NCBI GenBank assembly: GCA_963771015.1
Contig: CAVYRN010000013.1
Coordinates: 1-64,000 of the forward strand
Direction of reading: 5' to 3'
Source: CAVSJJ01 sp963771015
Lineage (GTDB): Bacteria > Actinomycetota > Actinomycetes > Actinomycetales > Dermatophilaceae
Length of the DNA stretch: 64,000 nt
Part shown: in pieces, positions 37,998 through 46,450 of the stretch
How the letters are laid out: the number at the start of each line of letters is the position of its first letter
Numbering within the stretch: position 1 is the stretch's first letter
Notes under the pieces: generated by a model
Databases searched by the model: none
Seen by the model: the letters and a program-made list of their open reading frames with translations, nothing else
What the model was told of the DNA's origin: nothing
Translations under genes and position numbers: made by a program

Positions 37998-38246
37998 TCA
38001 GTCGCGCAGGTAGGCGGGGCTCCCCCAGAGCCGGTCCGCGATCCGCCAGGTGCCGTCCGGCCAGTACTGAAGGCCGAGGGTCTGCCAGAGCGTGGGTCGA
38101 TACTCGCCGTCGTCGAGCAGGTGACCGGCCATCGACCGCTCGGTCCCGGCTCCGAGCCGGTAGAGACCGTCGGGCCACGGGCGCAGCAGCCACTGCTCAC
38201 GCCAGGTGGGGGCGAAGTCGGCGGTGATCTCATCGGCGGTGCTCAC
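37998..38246 (-). CDS. small tryptophan-rich hypothetical protein
   Basis: An 82-residue protein, unrecognised, with about ten tryptophans (for example WREQWLLRPWPDGLYRL and LQYWPDGTWRIADRLW). The two PDGxxR(L/I) segments look like an internal repeat. I prefer GTG at 38246 because AGGAGG lies 6 nt upstream; a TAGCGT hexamer near 38286-38291 may be its -10. No membrane segment. It converges with ppgK. Coding character is supported by the ribosome binding site and even composition, not by a known family. Confidence 0.6.
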   Translation of the reverse strand: MSTADEITADFAPTWREQWLLRPWPDGLYRLGAGTERSMAGHLLDDGEYRPTLWQTLGLQYWPDGTWRIADRLWGSPAYLRD

Positions 38247-38378
38247 GAAGAGCCTCCTGGCGCTCAGGAACCGGAACACCGTTCACGCTAGCCCCGGCTC
38301 GGGGCCACGCCGCGGCGGATCGCCGAGGAGTCGCCGGTTCGGTCGGGCGGCCGTCGGCCGTTCACCCGAGGGTGGCTC

Positions 38379-39029
38379 TCACCGGGAGAACTCGACGGCC
38401 CCTGCCCCGGCGAGGTCGCGGATCTCGGTGTCGGTCCCACCGAAGGTCGCCGCGTGCCCGAGGTAGAGGTCGCGGCCACGTTGGGCGAGGAGGCGGTCGT
38501 GGATGGGCACGGCATACGGCGGGTTGTGGCGCCGCAGGAAGGCGGTCATCTCCTTGCTGGCCTGCCACGGGGCGTTGAGCGGGAAGGCGAGGACATCGAC
38601 GTCGCCGAACTCCGCGTCGAGCGCGTCACCCGGGTGGTAGAGGCTCGGCTCGCCGTCGGCGTCGAGGCGCACGCCGAGGTTGCCGATCCGGGGCAGGTCC
38701 TCGTGGATGACGGCGTGCCGGTCGCCGTACGGGGTCACGGTCACCCCGCCGATCCGGCTCGGGCCGTCGTGGACGCTCGCCTCGACCGCGATCCCGGCGA
38801 GCACCGGCAGCGAGTCGGGGTCGCAGATGACCGGAGCGCCGGGGTTGGCGGCGACGAGGGCGGGCATCCGGGAGGTGTCGAGGTGATCGGGGTGCTGATG
38901 GGTGATGACGATGGCGTCGAGGCCGCTCAGGGCCGTGAAGTCATCGGCGAAGGTGCCCGGGTCGAGGAGGATCCGTGCGTCGGCGATCTCGACGAGGAGG
39001 CAGGCGTGGCCGAGGTGGGTGATCCGCAT
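38379..39029 (-). CDS. metallo-beta-lactamase fold hydrolase
   Basis: A 216-residue MBL-fold protein. The metal site THQHPDHLD supplies His44, His46, Asp48 and His49; the strand before it reads DAIVITHQ, and YHPGDALDAEF supplies the later Asp. This small type (like YfkN/UlaG-related L-ascorbate-lactonase-like hydrolases) has many possible substrates and I cannot name one. TACGGT (39041-39036) lies 6 nt before the ATG, so it is probably leaderless; an 18-bp hairpin separates it from rnpB upstream. Confidence 0.88.
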   Translation of the reverse strand: MRITHLGHACLLVEIADARILLDPGTFADDFTALSGLDAIVITHQHPDHLDTSRMPALVAANPGAPVICDPDSLPVLAGIAVEASVHDGPSRIGGVTVTPYGDRHAVIHEDLPRIGNLGVRLDADGEPSLYHPGDALDAEFGDVDVLAFPLNAPWQASKEMTAFLRRHNPPYAVPIHDRLLAQRGRDLYLGHAATFGGTDTEIRDLAGAGAVEFSR

Positions 39030-39076
39030 GACCCCACCGTATGCCGAGCGCCCGGCCGCTCGCGCGGCCCCCGATG

Positions 39077-39133
39077 CCCCGGTTCGAGGTATTCCGGTCC
39101 CGTCTGGGGGTACCCGAATACCTCGAACCGGGG
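39077..39133. terminator. long hairpin after rnpB
   Basis: CCCCGGTTCGAGGTATTC (39077-39094) and GAATACCTCGAACCGGGG (39116-39133) form a perfect 18-bp stem around 21 bases, which themselves contain partly pairing GGTCCC/GGGTACC. It lies between the 3' end of RNase P RNA and the promoter of the MBL gene, so it most likely ends rnpB transcription. Confidence 0.7.
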
Positions 39134-39150
39134 CGCAGCGACCCCGGAGG

Positions 39151-39551
39151 GGGACGAGCCGGCCTGTAAGCCGGGTTCTGTTCCACGGCCTCGTTACCGA
39201 GGCCGTGGCGACGGTCATCCATCTGGGACGGCCGTCTCCGACCGCCTCTAGCGCCCTACCCGCGTGCTCGGGCGGGCCGCCCTCGAACGCACGCTGTCTG
39301 GACTTGCTCCGGGTGGGGTTTGCCGAGCCGACCCCGTCACCGGGGCCGCTGGTGGTCTCTTACACCACCGTTTCACCCTTGCCTCGACGCCCGGCTGCAC
39401 CGGACGCTGAGGCGGTCTGTTCTCTGTGGCACTGTCCCGCGGGTTGCCCCGGGTGGCTGTTGGCCACCACCTTGCCCTGTGGAGCCCGGACTTTCCTCGA
39501 CAGCCACGGCCTGAGCCGCGAGCCGCCGCGACCGTCCGGCCGACTCATCCG
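39151..39551 (-). ncRNA. rnpB: RNase P RNA, class A
   Basis: The catalytic RNA that trims tRNA 5' leaders. On the minus strand it begins with CGGATGAGTCGGCC and soon reads GTCGAGGAAAGTCCGGGCTC (near 39495-39512), the conserved core start, then ACAGTGCCACAGAGAACAGA (near 39415-39440), and ends with AACCCGGCTTACAGGCCGGC (near 39155-39175), the conserved 3' helix. Length about 400 nt fits. TAGACT (39562-39557) is a good -10 site; its TAG is also the stop codon of the upstream ribonuclease gene. Confidence 0.93.
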
Positions 39552-39559
39552 CACCCAGT

Positions 39560-41005
39560 CTAGGCGAGTACCAGCCCGAGCCGTCCGGTCGCGACATCGG
39601 CCGACTCCACCCGGACCGACACCGTCTCGCCGAGCCGGGCGCCGCCCGTGGCGAGGGCAAGGATGGGCAGGTCGCTCAGCTGGACGACCGCGCCCCTCTC
39701 CTGGGCGTCGACGACCACCGCGGCATAGGTCCTGCCCACATGAGCGCCGAGCAGGGCCGCCTCGACCGCGTCGTTGCTCGCCCGTTCGATCGCCCTGGCC
39801 CGGTGGTCGGACTCGGTCATCAGCCGAGGCAGGTGAGGCAGGGCCACCCGAGCCCACTCGGGCACCTCCGAGCCGGCGGCGACGGCCGCGCAGACGGCGA
39901 GGCCGAAGCGGTCGACGAGCCGGCGCAGCGGTGCCGTCACATGCGCATAGGCGTCGGCGACAGCGGCGTGCTCGACCTGCTCGGGAACCGCTCCGTCGAA
40001 GGGCGTGTACCCCGCGCCACGGAAGAGGGCGGTCGCCGCGTGGATGAGCGCGAGGTGCCGCGGGTCGCGCCGGTCGAGGCCGCGGATGAAGTCACCGTAG
40101 GCCTGCTCCGCGGGCCAGCTCGCCCCCAGCGCCCGGGCCTGCCGACGGAACCGGCGCACGGCCTCCGGCTGCGGAGCGGGCATGGTCCGCAGGATCCCGA
40201 CCTGGGCATGCAGCATGAGGTCGGCCCCCGCCATCCCGGCGAGCAGCGAGATCTGCGCGTTCCACTCCTCGGCCGGGCGGGGCGGCCGGAAATGCAGCGT
40301 GAAGCGGCCGTCGGGGTCCTCGTAGACCTCCTGTTCGGGCATCGGCAGGCTGGCGCCACCGCGAAGCTGCTCCTGGCGCACCCGCCGGGCACCGACCTCG
40401 CGGAGCAGGACGAGCCGCTCGTCGTCGGTTCCGGCGTCGAGCGCGTCCTGGACGGTGTCGTAGTCGAGCCGGTCGACGCTGCGGACGAGCGCCCGGTAGA
40501 GGTCGGTCCCGGTCAGCTCGCCGTCGGCGGCGAGCCGCAGGTCCCACACGTAGGCCGGGCGCACCTGTCCCGGCAGCAGGCTCGACGCACCCTCGCTGAG
40601 CCGCAGGGGGTGCAGGGGAACGCGCTCGTCGGGGCAGTAGATCGTCTGGCCGCGTCGGCGGACCTCCGCGTCGAGTGCCTGGCCCGGCGAGACGACACAG
40701 GTCAGGTCGGTGATGGCGTACCGGACCCGGAAGCCGTCTCCGTCCCGGTCCAGGCACATCGCCTGGTCCAGGTCGAGCGAGCGGGCCGGGTCGATCGTGA
40801 CGAACGGGACGGCCGTCTCATCCCGGTCGGGCAGGCCGTGCGGCTGCGCGCCCGCGGCCACGGCCTCGGCCAACGCGTCGGCGGGGTACTCCGCGCTGAC
40901 GTCGAGCTCGGCACGGATCGCGGCGAAGCGCTCGAGGAGCACCCCGTGGACCCCGTTGGAGGTGGTGGCCTGCGAGGCTCCGAGCCGGATGTGACGATGC
41001 GGCAT
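39560..41005 (-). CDS. RNB domain ribonuclease
   Basis: A 3'-5' exoribonuclease of the RNase II/R superfamily, 481 residues. The active-site segment TIDPARSLDLDQAMCLDRDG holds the metal-binding aspartates near residue 75; GAGYTPFDG and AHVTAPLRRLVDRFGL are further RNB blocks. It lacks the N-terminal cold-shock domains and a full S1 domain, giving the short actinobacterial form. TAGGTT (41018-41013) lies 7 nt before the ATG at 41005. The gene ends exactly at the rnpB promoter, an interesting pairing of two RNA-processing genes. Confidence 0.92.
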   Translation of the reverse strand: MPHRHIRLGASQATTSNGVHGVLLERFAAIRAELDVSAEYPADALAEAVAAGAQPHGLPDRDETAVPFVTIDPARSLDLDQAMCLDRDGDGFRVRYAITDLTCVVSPGQALDAEVRRRGQTIYCPDERVPLHPLRLSEGASSLLPGQVRPAYVWDLRLAADGELTGTDLYRALVRSVDRLDYDTVQDALDAGTDDERLVLLREVGARRVRQEQLRGGASLPMPEQEVYEDPDGRFTLHFRPPRPAEEWNAQISLLAGMAGADLMLHAQVGILRTMPAPQPEAVRRFRRQARALGASWPAEQAYGDFIRGLDRRDPRHLALIHAATALFRGAGYTPFDGAVPEQVEHAAVADAYAHVTAPLRRLVDRFGLAVCAAVAAGSEVPEWARVALPHLPRLMTESDHRARAIERASNDAVEAALLGAHVGRTYAAVVVDAQERGAVVQLSDLPILALATGGARLGETVSVRVESADVATGRLGLVLA

Positions 41006-41070
41006 ACCGGTCAACCTACAAGCGTGGGGGGCGGCTCGGGCCGAGTCGGCGGGCCACCTAGGGTGGCCCC

Positions 41071-41823
41071 GTGATGATCCTCCTGCCGCCCTCGGAGTCC
41101 AAGACGGGGCGACGGAGAGGACACCCGGTCGATCCGGCCGCCCTCAGCTACCCCGAGCTCGCCGGTACCCGCCGGCGGGTAGCCGAGGCGCTGCGCGCGG
41201 TGAGCCTGTCCCCCAAGGCCCCCGAGCTGCTCGGCGTCAGCCCGAACCTCCTCGACGACATTGCGCGGAACCTCGCGCTGGACACCGCGCCCGGGACGCC
41301 GACGGCCGAGGTCTACACCGGGGTCCTCTACGACGCTCTCGACCTCGCCACCCTCGACCCGGCCTCCCGGCGCCGGGCAACCCGGTGGGTCGTCGTCGTG
41401 TCGGCGCTCTACGGGGCGGTGCGGCTGACCGACCGGATCGCGCCGTACCGCCTCTCGATGGGTGTCTCGCTCCCCGGGGTCGGACCGCTTGCCCCGGTAT
41501 GGCGCCCGGAGCTGTCCCCGGTGCTGTCCGCCTCCGTCGGCGGCGGGGTCGTCGTCGACTGCCGGTCCTCGCCGTATGCCGCGGCCTGGCCGGCGGGCGG
41601 AGACCTGGCGCGGCGCTGGGTCGCCGTCCGGGTTCCGGGGGCCAGCCACTTCGCCAAGCACACCCGGGGCCTGGTCGCCCGGCACCTGTGCCTCGAGGGT
41701 GTGGCCCCCCGCAGCGTGCCGGAACTGGCCGAGGTCGTCGCTGGCAGGTTCGACGTCACCCTCCACGAGCCCGGCCGACCCGGCGCCGCGTGGGTCCTCG
41801 ACGTCGCTGCCCCGACCCGCTGA
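41071..41823 (+). CDS. yaaA: YaaA family peroxide stress protein
   Basis: A 250-residue protein of the YaaA/DUF328 family. The first residues ILLPPSESKT are diagnostic, and SALYGAVRLTDRIAPYRLSMG and FAKHTRGLVARHL follow as expected. In E. coli YaaA limits iron-driven DNA damage under peroxide stress; the same role here is inferred. The GTG at 41071 has TAGGGT (41059-41064) 6 nt upstream, so it is likely the leaderless start; an ATG directly follows it. Confidence 0.92.
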   Translation: MMILLPPSESKTGRRRGHPVDPAALSYPELAGTRRRVAEALRAVSLSPKAPELLGVSPNLLDDIARNLALDTAPGTPTAEVYTGVLYDALDLATLDPASRRRATRWVVVVSALYGAVRLTDRIAPYRLSMGVSLPGVGPLAPVWRPELSPVLSASVGGGVVVDCRSSPYAAAWPAGGDLARRWVAVRVPGASHFAKHTRGLVARHLCLEGVAPRSVPELAEVVAGRFDVTLHEPGRPGAAWVLDVAAPTR

Positions 41824-41848
41824 GTGGGCCCGGGCAGCGACGACGAGG

Positions 41849-42541
41849 CTACCCGCCGGTGCGGACGAGCCGGGACGTCTCGATGAGCTCGCGGACGGGC
41901 CGGCGCCTGAGCCGATGGACGGCCCACCCGACACCGAGGACGAGCAGGAGCGCCGCACCACCGAACCCGAGTGTGAAGCCGAGCCTGATCCGGGTCATCG
42001 GGTCGTGGGAGCCGAGGGCGATCGCGACGGGCAGACCGTGCGGGCCGGTGGCGGACACCTCGTACTCGCCGGCCACCGGAACGTCGACCTCGGCCAGCGA
42101 GGCGTCGGTCCGGCCGAACAGCGAGAAGCCCTCGTCGGAGGCGGCCGGTCGGACGGTCACCGGCACCCCGTGCCGGGACAGCGTGACGGCGACCTGGCCG
42201 GGCGTCAGCCGGTAGCCGCCCTCGGCATACACGACGTAGCGCTCCTGCCCGAGGGCGACGGTGGTCGCCATCCCCGCGGGGACGCGTGCGAACCCCTCGA
42301 CGGTCACCCAGCCCCAGGCGGCACCACCGAGGGCGATCAGGATGCCGGCGAGGAGGCCGACGTTGACCATCATCAGGACCGGTCGCAGTCCCAGCCCGTC
42401 GAGGAGCCGGCCGGCGTGGACGGACCGGGAGGCCCGAGGGTCGACCGTCGCCGCCGACGGCCGGGCAGGCCCGCCCCTCGGCTGCCACGCGGCCGCGCTG
42501 ACGAGGAGGCGGCTCAGCTCCTCGTGGGTTCCTTCGGTCAC
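41849..42541 (-). CDS. membrane protein with two transmembrane segments
   Basis: A 230-residue protein I do not recognise. After a cytoplasmic N-terminus of about 50 residues comes a hydrophobic helix (VLMMVNVGLLAGILIALGGA, about 54-73), an extracytoplasmic region of about 100 residues with beta-rich character (GEYEVSATGPHGLPVAIALG), a second helix (LGFTLGFGGAALLLVLGVGW, about 186-205) and a short basic tail. The GTG at 42541 has CAGACT (42553-42548) 6 nt upstream and is preferred to an earlier ATG. It converges with yaaA. Confidence 0.7.
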   Translation of the reverse strand: MTEGTHEELSRLLVSAAAWQPRGGPARPSAATVDPRASRSVHAGRLLDGLGLRPVLMMVNVGLLAGILIALGGAAWGWVTVEGFARVPAGMATTVALGQERYVVYAEGGYRLTPGQVAVTLSRHGVPVTVRPAASDEGFSLFGRTDASLAEVDVPVAGEYEVSATGPHGLPVAIALGSHDPMTRIRLGFTLGFGGAALLLVLGVGWAVHRLRRRPVRELIETSRLVRTGG

Positions 42542-42635
42542 CGCGACAGTCTGGGCGCCACCCCGGCTCCCGGGCGGGAGAAACGCGCGCAAACGGTCCG
42601 TTCGGCTGATGCCCGGTGCCGCCGTTTCGGCCGGC

Positions 42636-43847
42636 TCAGCCGTGCCTGGCCCTCAGCGCCGCGTCGAGGTCCGCCACGAGGTCGGCCGGGTCCTCGAGAC
42701 CGACCGAGACGCGCACCGTGCCGTCGGTGATCCCGACCGCGGCCCGGGCCTGCGGGGTGAGCCGCCGATGGGTCGTCGTCGCAGGATGGGTGGCGAGGGA
42801 CTTGGCATCGCCGAGGTTGTTCGAGATGTCGATGATCTCGAGGGCGTCGAGAAGCGCGAACGCCTCGGCCTTCCCGCCGTCGATGTCGAACGTGACGACG
42901 GTGCCCCCGCCGAGCATCTGACGCCGGGCCAGCTCGTGCTGCGGGTGGGACGCCAGCCACGGGTAGACGACCCGGCGGATCCCCGGCGCCCCCTCGAGGT
43001 GATGAGCGACCGCGAGGGCGCTCGAGGCCATCCGGGCCACGCGCAGCGACAGCGTCTCCAGGCCCTTGGTCATGACCCAGGCGTTGAACGGCGACATCGC
43101 CGGTCCGGTATGCCTCATGAGGTTCTTGACCGGCCCGTCGACGAACTCCCGCGGCCCCAGCACGGCTCCACCGAGCGCGCGCCCCTGGCCGTCGATGTGC
43201 TTCGTCGCGGAGTAGACGACGATGTCGGCGCCGTGCTCCAGCGGCCGCGAGAACACCGGTGTGCCGAAGACGTTGTCGACGACGACCTGGGCGCCGGCCC
43301 GGTGGGCGAGCTCGGAGACGGCCGCGATGTCGACGAGCTCCTGCATCGGGTTGCTCGGCGTCTCGAAGAACACCGCGGTCGTGGGCCGGTCGAGAGCGGC
43401 CTCCCACTGCGCGACGTCGGGGCCGTCGACGAAGACGGTCTCGACACCCCATCGCGGGAGGATCTCGTCGAGGATGACGAAGCAGGACCCGAAGAGCGCC
43501 CGTGAGGCGACGACCCGAGAGCCCTGACCGCACAGCGCCGCCAGGGCGACGAAGACGGCCGACATCCCCGAGGCGGTCGCGAAGCACGCCTGCGCGCCCT
43601 CGAGCAGACGCAACCGCTCCTGAAAGACCGCGACGGTGGGGTTGCCGTAGCGGCTGTAGACGAACCGGTCGACGTCCTCGGCGAACGCAGCCTCGGCCTC
43701 GGCTGCGGAGCCGTAGACGAACCCGGAGGTGAGGAAGAGCGCCTCGGCCGTCTCGTCGAACCCGCTGCGGGCGAGCCCGCCCCGGACCGCGAGGGTGTCG
43801 GGACGCCACCCGGGCCGGTCCGGACCCGGCGTCAGCCCTGGCGCCAC
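42636..43847 (-). CDS. metZ: O-succinylhomoserine sulfhydrylase
   Basis: PLP enzyme that makes homocysteine directly from an O-acylated homoserine and sulfide. The 403-residue Cys/Met-metabolism protein carries SRYGNPTV, FETPSNPMQELVDI and the PLP lysine in YSATKHIDGQGRALGG near residue 210, the form seen in MetZ. It starts at GTG 43847 and overlaps the rhodanese gene by 16 bp. The pairing with a sulfurtransferase suggests that the rhodanese handles the sulfur for this step; this is inferred from context. Confidence 0.93.
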   Translation of the reverse strand: MAPGLTPGPDRPGWRPDTLAVRGGLARSGFDETAEALFLTSGFVYGSAAEAEAAFAEDVDRFVYSRYGNPTVAVFQERLRLLEGAQACFATASGMSAVFVALAALCGQGSRVVASRALFGSCFVILDEILPRWGVETVFVDGPDVAQWEAALDRPTTAVFFETPSNPMQELVDIAAVSELAHRAGAQVVVDNVFGTPVFSRPLEHGADIVVYSATKHIDGQGRALGGAVLGPREFVDGPVKNLMRHTGPAMSPFNAWVMTKGLETLSLRVARMASSALAVAHHLEGAPGIRRVVYPWLASHPQHELARRQMLGGGTVVTFDIDGGKAEAFALLDALEIIDISNNLGDAKSLATHPATTTHRRLTPQARAAVGITDGTVRVSVGLEDPADLVADLDAALRARHG

Positions 43848-44245
43848 GGCAGTCCGTCGTTCTTCCACCCGGTGACGACCCGTCGGCCGGTACGGTCCTG
43901 GGAGCCCTCGAAGCCGTCGATGACGTTGTATGCCGGCCCCAGGCCGGCCGCGGTGGCCGCGCCCGCTGCCGCCCGCGAGCGGACACCGGACCGGCAGATG
44001 AAGTACAGGGAGATCCCGTCGTGCAACCCCTGACGCCGCAGCTCGTCGACGAACTCGTGGTTGACCTCGCCGGAGGGGTAGCGCTGCCACTCGACGAAGA
44101 TGACCTGGCGTTCGACCGTCGACAGGTCCGGAACCCCGACATAGGCCCACTCGGCCCGGGTCCGCACGTCGATGAGGACCGCGTCCTCCTCGACGGACAC
44201 GGCGGCATACGCCTCCTGCGGGGTCACGTCGCCGGCGTAGCTCAT
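43832..44245 (-). CDS. rhodanese-like sulfurtransferase
   Basis: A single-domain rhodanese of 137 residues. The active-site cysteine (residue 84) lies in FICRSGVRSR, and AVLIDVRTRAEWAYVGVP is the conserved first half. It could carry persulfide sulfur, or act in sulfide handling for the downstream metZ. ATG at 44245 overlaps the stop of the DUF1737 gene (ATGA). Small rhodaneses ahead of metZ occur in other actinobacteria and proteobacteria. Confidence 0.92.
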   Translation of the reverse strand: MSYAGDVTPQEAYAAVSVEEDAVLIDVRTRAEWAYVGVPDLSTVERQVIFVEWQRYPSGEVNHEFVDELRRQGLHDGISLYFICRSGVRSRAAAGAATAAGLGPAYNVIDGFEGSQDRTGRRVVTGWKNDGLPWRQG

Positions 44246-44436
44246 GCCGGCGCCGCCCGCACCTCGAAGCCGCGGGCGAGGACGACGGCCTGGGCGACGA
44301 TGACCCGCGCGCCGTCGAAGGTGATCGCCGGGTCCCCGTGCAGACGGTAGCCGTCGGCGAGGGCCTGGCTCACCCGCCGGCAGAACTCGGTGTCGTCGGG
44401 CCCGGTGAGCAGGCGGTACGGGAGTCGCTCGTCCAT
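44242..44436 (-). CDS. DUF1737 domain protein
   Basis: A 64-residue protein with YRLLTGPDDTEFCRRVSQAL and DGYRLHGDPAITFDGARVIV, matching the small DUF1737 domain of unknown function. It is the first gene of a coupled set with the rhodanese and metZ. TAGGCT (44449-44444) lies 7 nt before the ATG at 44436, fixing this start; an upstream in-frame extension is rejected. No function can be assigned. Confidence 0.8.
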   Translation of the reverse strand: MDERLPYRLLTGPDDTEFCRRVSQALADGYRLHGDPAITFDGARVIVAQAVVLARGFEVRAAPA

Positions 44437-44492
44437 GCCCTCCAGCCTATGCGCGGAACGCTGTGGCCCGGCGCTCCCGTCCGCGCGGGAGG

Positions 44493-45656
44493 TCACACCC
44501 GGTTGGCGAAGGCCACCGACACCTGGCCGTTCCGCCACGCCTCGACCGCGGACAGCGAACCGGGGGCCGCGGCCAGGCGCCACATCTTGTCGTGCGGCAT
44601 CCCGAGCAGGTGGGCCAGGACGACCATGATCGGCTTGCGGTGACAGACGACGATGGTCGTCCCGCCATCGGCGAGAAGCCGGTCGAAGGCCGGGATGACC
44701 CGCCGCGTCAGGTCCTCGTGAGACTCCCCGCCCGGTCGGGCGTAGGCCGGGTCGTCGCGGAACCGCCGGAACTCGTCGCGGAAGTCCGTCAGGAGGTCGT
44801 GGATGGAGGCGCCGTCCCAGTCGCCGAAGCTCTGCTCGTCCCAGTCCGCATCGACGGAGGGCTCGATCCCGAGCGCCGCGGCGACGACGGCACCGGTCTC
44901 CCGGGCCCGGGCCAGCGACGAGGTGATGACCCGGGCCCGGGAGTCCTCCACGAACGACGCCACGGCGGCACCCGCGGCCCGTGCCTGGGCCCGGCCGACG
45001 GCGTTGAGGGAGGGGTCCGGGCCGCCGCGCCCGTCGAGACGGCCGGTCGTCGTGAAGTCCGTGACGCCGTGTCGGACGAGGACGACGCGACTGGGGACGC
45101 CGTCACCCGCGACGGCAGCGACATCGCCGCTGGCCGGCCGCCGGGCGGCGGGCGGATCCTCGCCGCCCGAAGCCGGCTGTTCGGGGACGGGGATCTCGTC
45201 GAGGGCGGGCTCTCCACCGAGGACCCGGTCGACAATGCGCCCGTCCATGGCAACGTTCGAGAGGGCGTCGGCGGCCTTGTTCTGCTCGCGGGGCACCCAG
45301 CGGAAGCTCACCGAGCCGCCCGCCCTGGTGATCTCGGCGGCGACGTCACGCGCCTGGAGTGCGAGCCGGCGCATGTCCTCGTGCTTGATCTTCCAGCGCC
45401 CGGACATCTGCTCGACGACGAGCTTGGAGTCCATCGCCGCGACGACGTCGGCCCCGGGGTCGACCGCTTGAGCCGCGCGCAGCCCGGCGATGAGCCCGCT
45501 GTACTCGGCGACGTTGTTCGAGGCGATGCCGAGCGGCTCTGCGCACTCGGCGAGCAGGGCCCCGGTCTCGGTGTCCCGGACCAGGGCTCCGTAGCCGGCC
45601 ACCCCGGGGTTGCCGCGGGACCCGCCGTCCGCCTCGACCGTCAGCCGTCGTCCCAT
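44493..45656 (-). CDS. bifunctional RNase H / acid phosphatase (CobC-like)
   Basis: A two-domain fusion of 387 residues, like mycobacterial Rv2228c. Residues 1-135 form RNase HI, which cuts RNA in RNA-DNA hybrids: VEADGGSRGNPG, NNVAEYSGL, AAMDSKLVVEQM and NKAADALSN provide the acidic residues. After a linker of about 50 residues, a histidine phosphatase domain starts with VVLVRHGVTDF near residue 190 and has VVCHRKP later; in relatives this part has alpha-ribazole phosphatase activity. It ends the nif3-zinc ribbon cluster. The start is ATG 45656. Confidence 0.93.
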   Translation of the reverse strand: MGRRLTVEADGGSRGNPGVAGYGALVRDTETGALLAECAEPLGIASNNVAEYSGLIAGLRAAQAVDPGADVVAAMDSKLVVEQMSGRWKIKHEDMRRLALQARDVAAEITRAGGSVSFRWVPREQNKAADALSNVAMDGRIVDRVLGGEPALDEIPVPEQPASGGEDPPAARRPASGDVAAVAGDGVPSRVVLVRHGVTDFTTTGRLDGRGGPDPSLNAVGRAQARAAGAAVASFVEDSRARVITSSLARARETGAVVAAALGIEPSVDADWDEQSFGDWDGASIHDLLTDFRDEFRRFRDDPAYARPGGESHEDLTRRVIPAFDRLLADGGTTIVVCHRKPIMVVLAHLLGMPHDKMWRLAAAPGSLSAVEAWRNGQVSVAFANRV

Positions 45657-45709
45657 CGTCGTTCGCCGCGCCTTCCTGTGGAGTTGGAATGCCGCCCGTC
45701 GGCGGAGGG

Positions 45710-46450
45710 TCAGAGCCCGGACTCGGGGGTCCGGACGAGGATGCGTCGGCACTCCTCGCAGCGGAGCACCTCGTCCTCGGCGGCCGACCGGATGTGGTCG
45801 AGGTCGACCTGGTTGAGCTCGAGCTGACATCCCCCGCACCGGCGCAGCCGCAGCGTCGCGGCCCCGAGTCCCCCACTGGTGGACCGGATCTTCTCGTAGA
45901 GGGCCAGCAGGTCCTCGCCGACCTGCTCGGCGAGGACCCCGCGCGGCGCGGCGACCTGGACGGCCTCGGCGTCGAGGTCGGCGAGCGCTGCGTCGCGCTC
46001 CGCGGCCGTGGCGGTGATCCGGCCGTCGAGGTCGGCCATGCCGCGTTCGAGCTCGGCGACGTCGTGCTCGAGGTTCTCGGCGCGTTCCATGACCTCGAGC
46101 TCGACCTCCTCGAGCTCGCCCTGGCGTCGGGCCAGGGACTCGAGCTCGTGCTGGAGGGCCTGGAGGTCCTTGGCGGTACCGACACCGACGTCCAGACGGC
46201 CCTGGTCGCGGGCGGCCCGCTCCCGGACGAGCTGGACGTCCGCCTCGGCCTTGGCAACCTCGCGCTGGACGTCGCCGAGGGCGGCCCGGGCCCGGATCAG
46301 CTCGTCCCCGAGGACGCTCGCCTTGTTGGCGAGGTCCGCGTACACCGCGAGCTGCGGCAGATGTGCGCGGGCATGAGCGATCTGGTCCAGTCGGGTGTCG
46401 ACCGCCTGGAGGTCGAGCAGACGCAGCTGGCGCTGGGGCTCGGCTTTCAC
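45710..46450 (-). CDS. coiled-coil protein with C4 zinc ribbon
   Basis: A 246-residue protein. Residues about 30-170 form a long charged coiled coil (for example LQHELESLARRQGELEEVEL), and the C-terminus carries two Cys pairs, CGGC and CEEC, near residues 208-232, a zinc ribbon of the zf-RING_7/C4 type. Relatives stand next to NIF3 in mycobacteria (Rv2229c). It may be an adaptor that binds nucleic acid or protein; function unknown. GTG at 46450 overlaps the nif3 stop (GTGA). Confidence 0.85.
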   Translation of the reverse strand: MKAEPQRQLRLLDLQAVDTRLDQIAHARAHLPQLAVYADLANKASVLGDELIRARAALGDVQREVAKAEADVQLVRERAARDQGRLDVGVGTAKDLQALQHELESLARRQGELEEVELEVMERAENLEHDVAELERGMADLDGRITATAAERDAALADLDAEAVQVAAPRGVLAEQVGEDLLALYEKIRSTSGGLGAATLRLRRCGGCQLELNQVDLDHIRSAAEDEVLRCEECRRILVRTPESGL

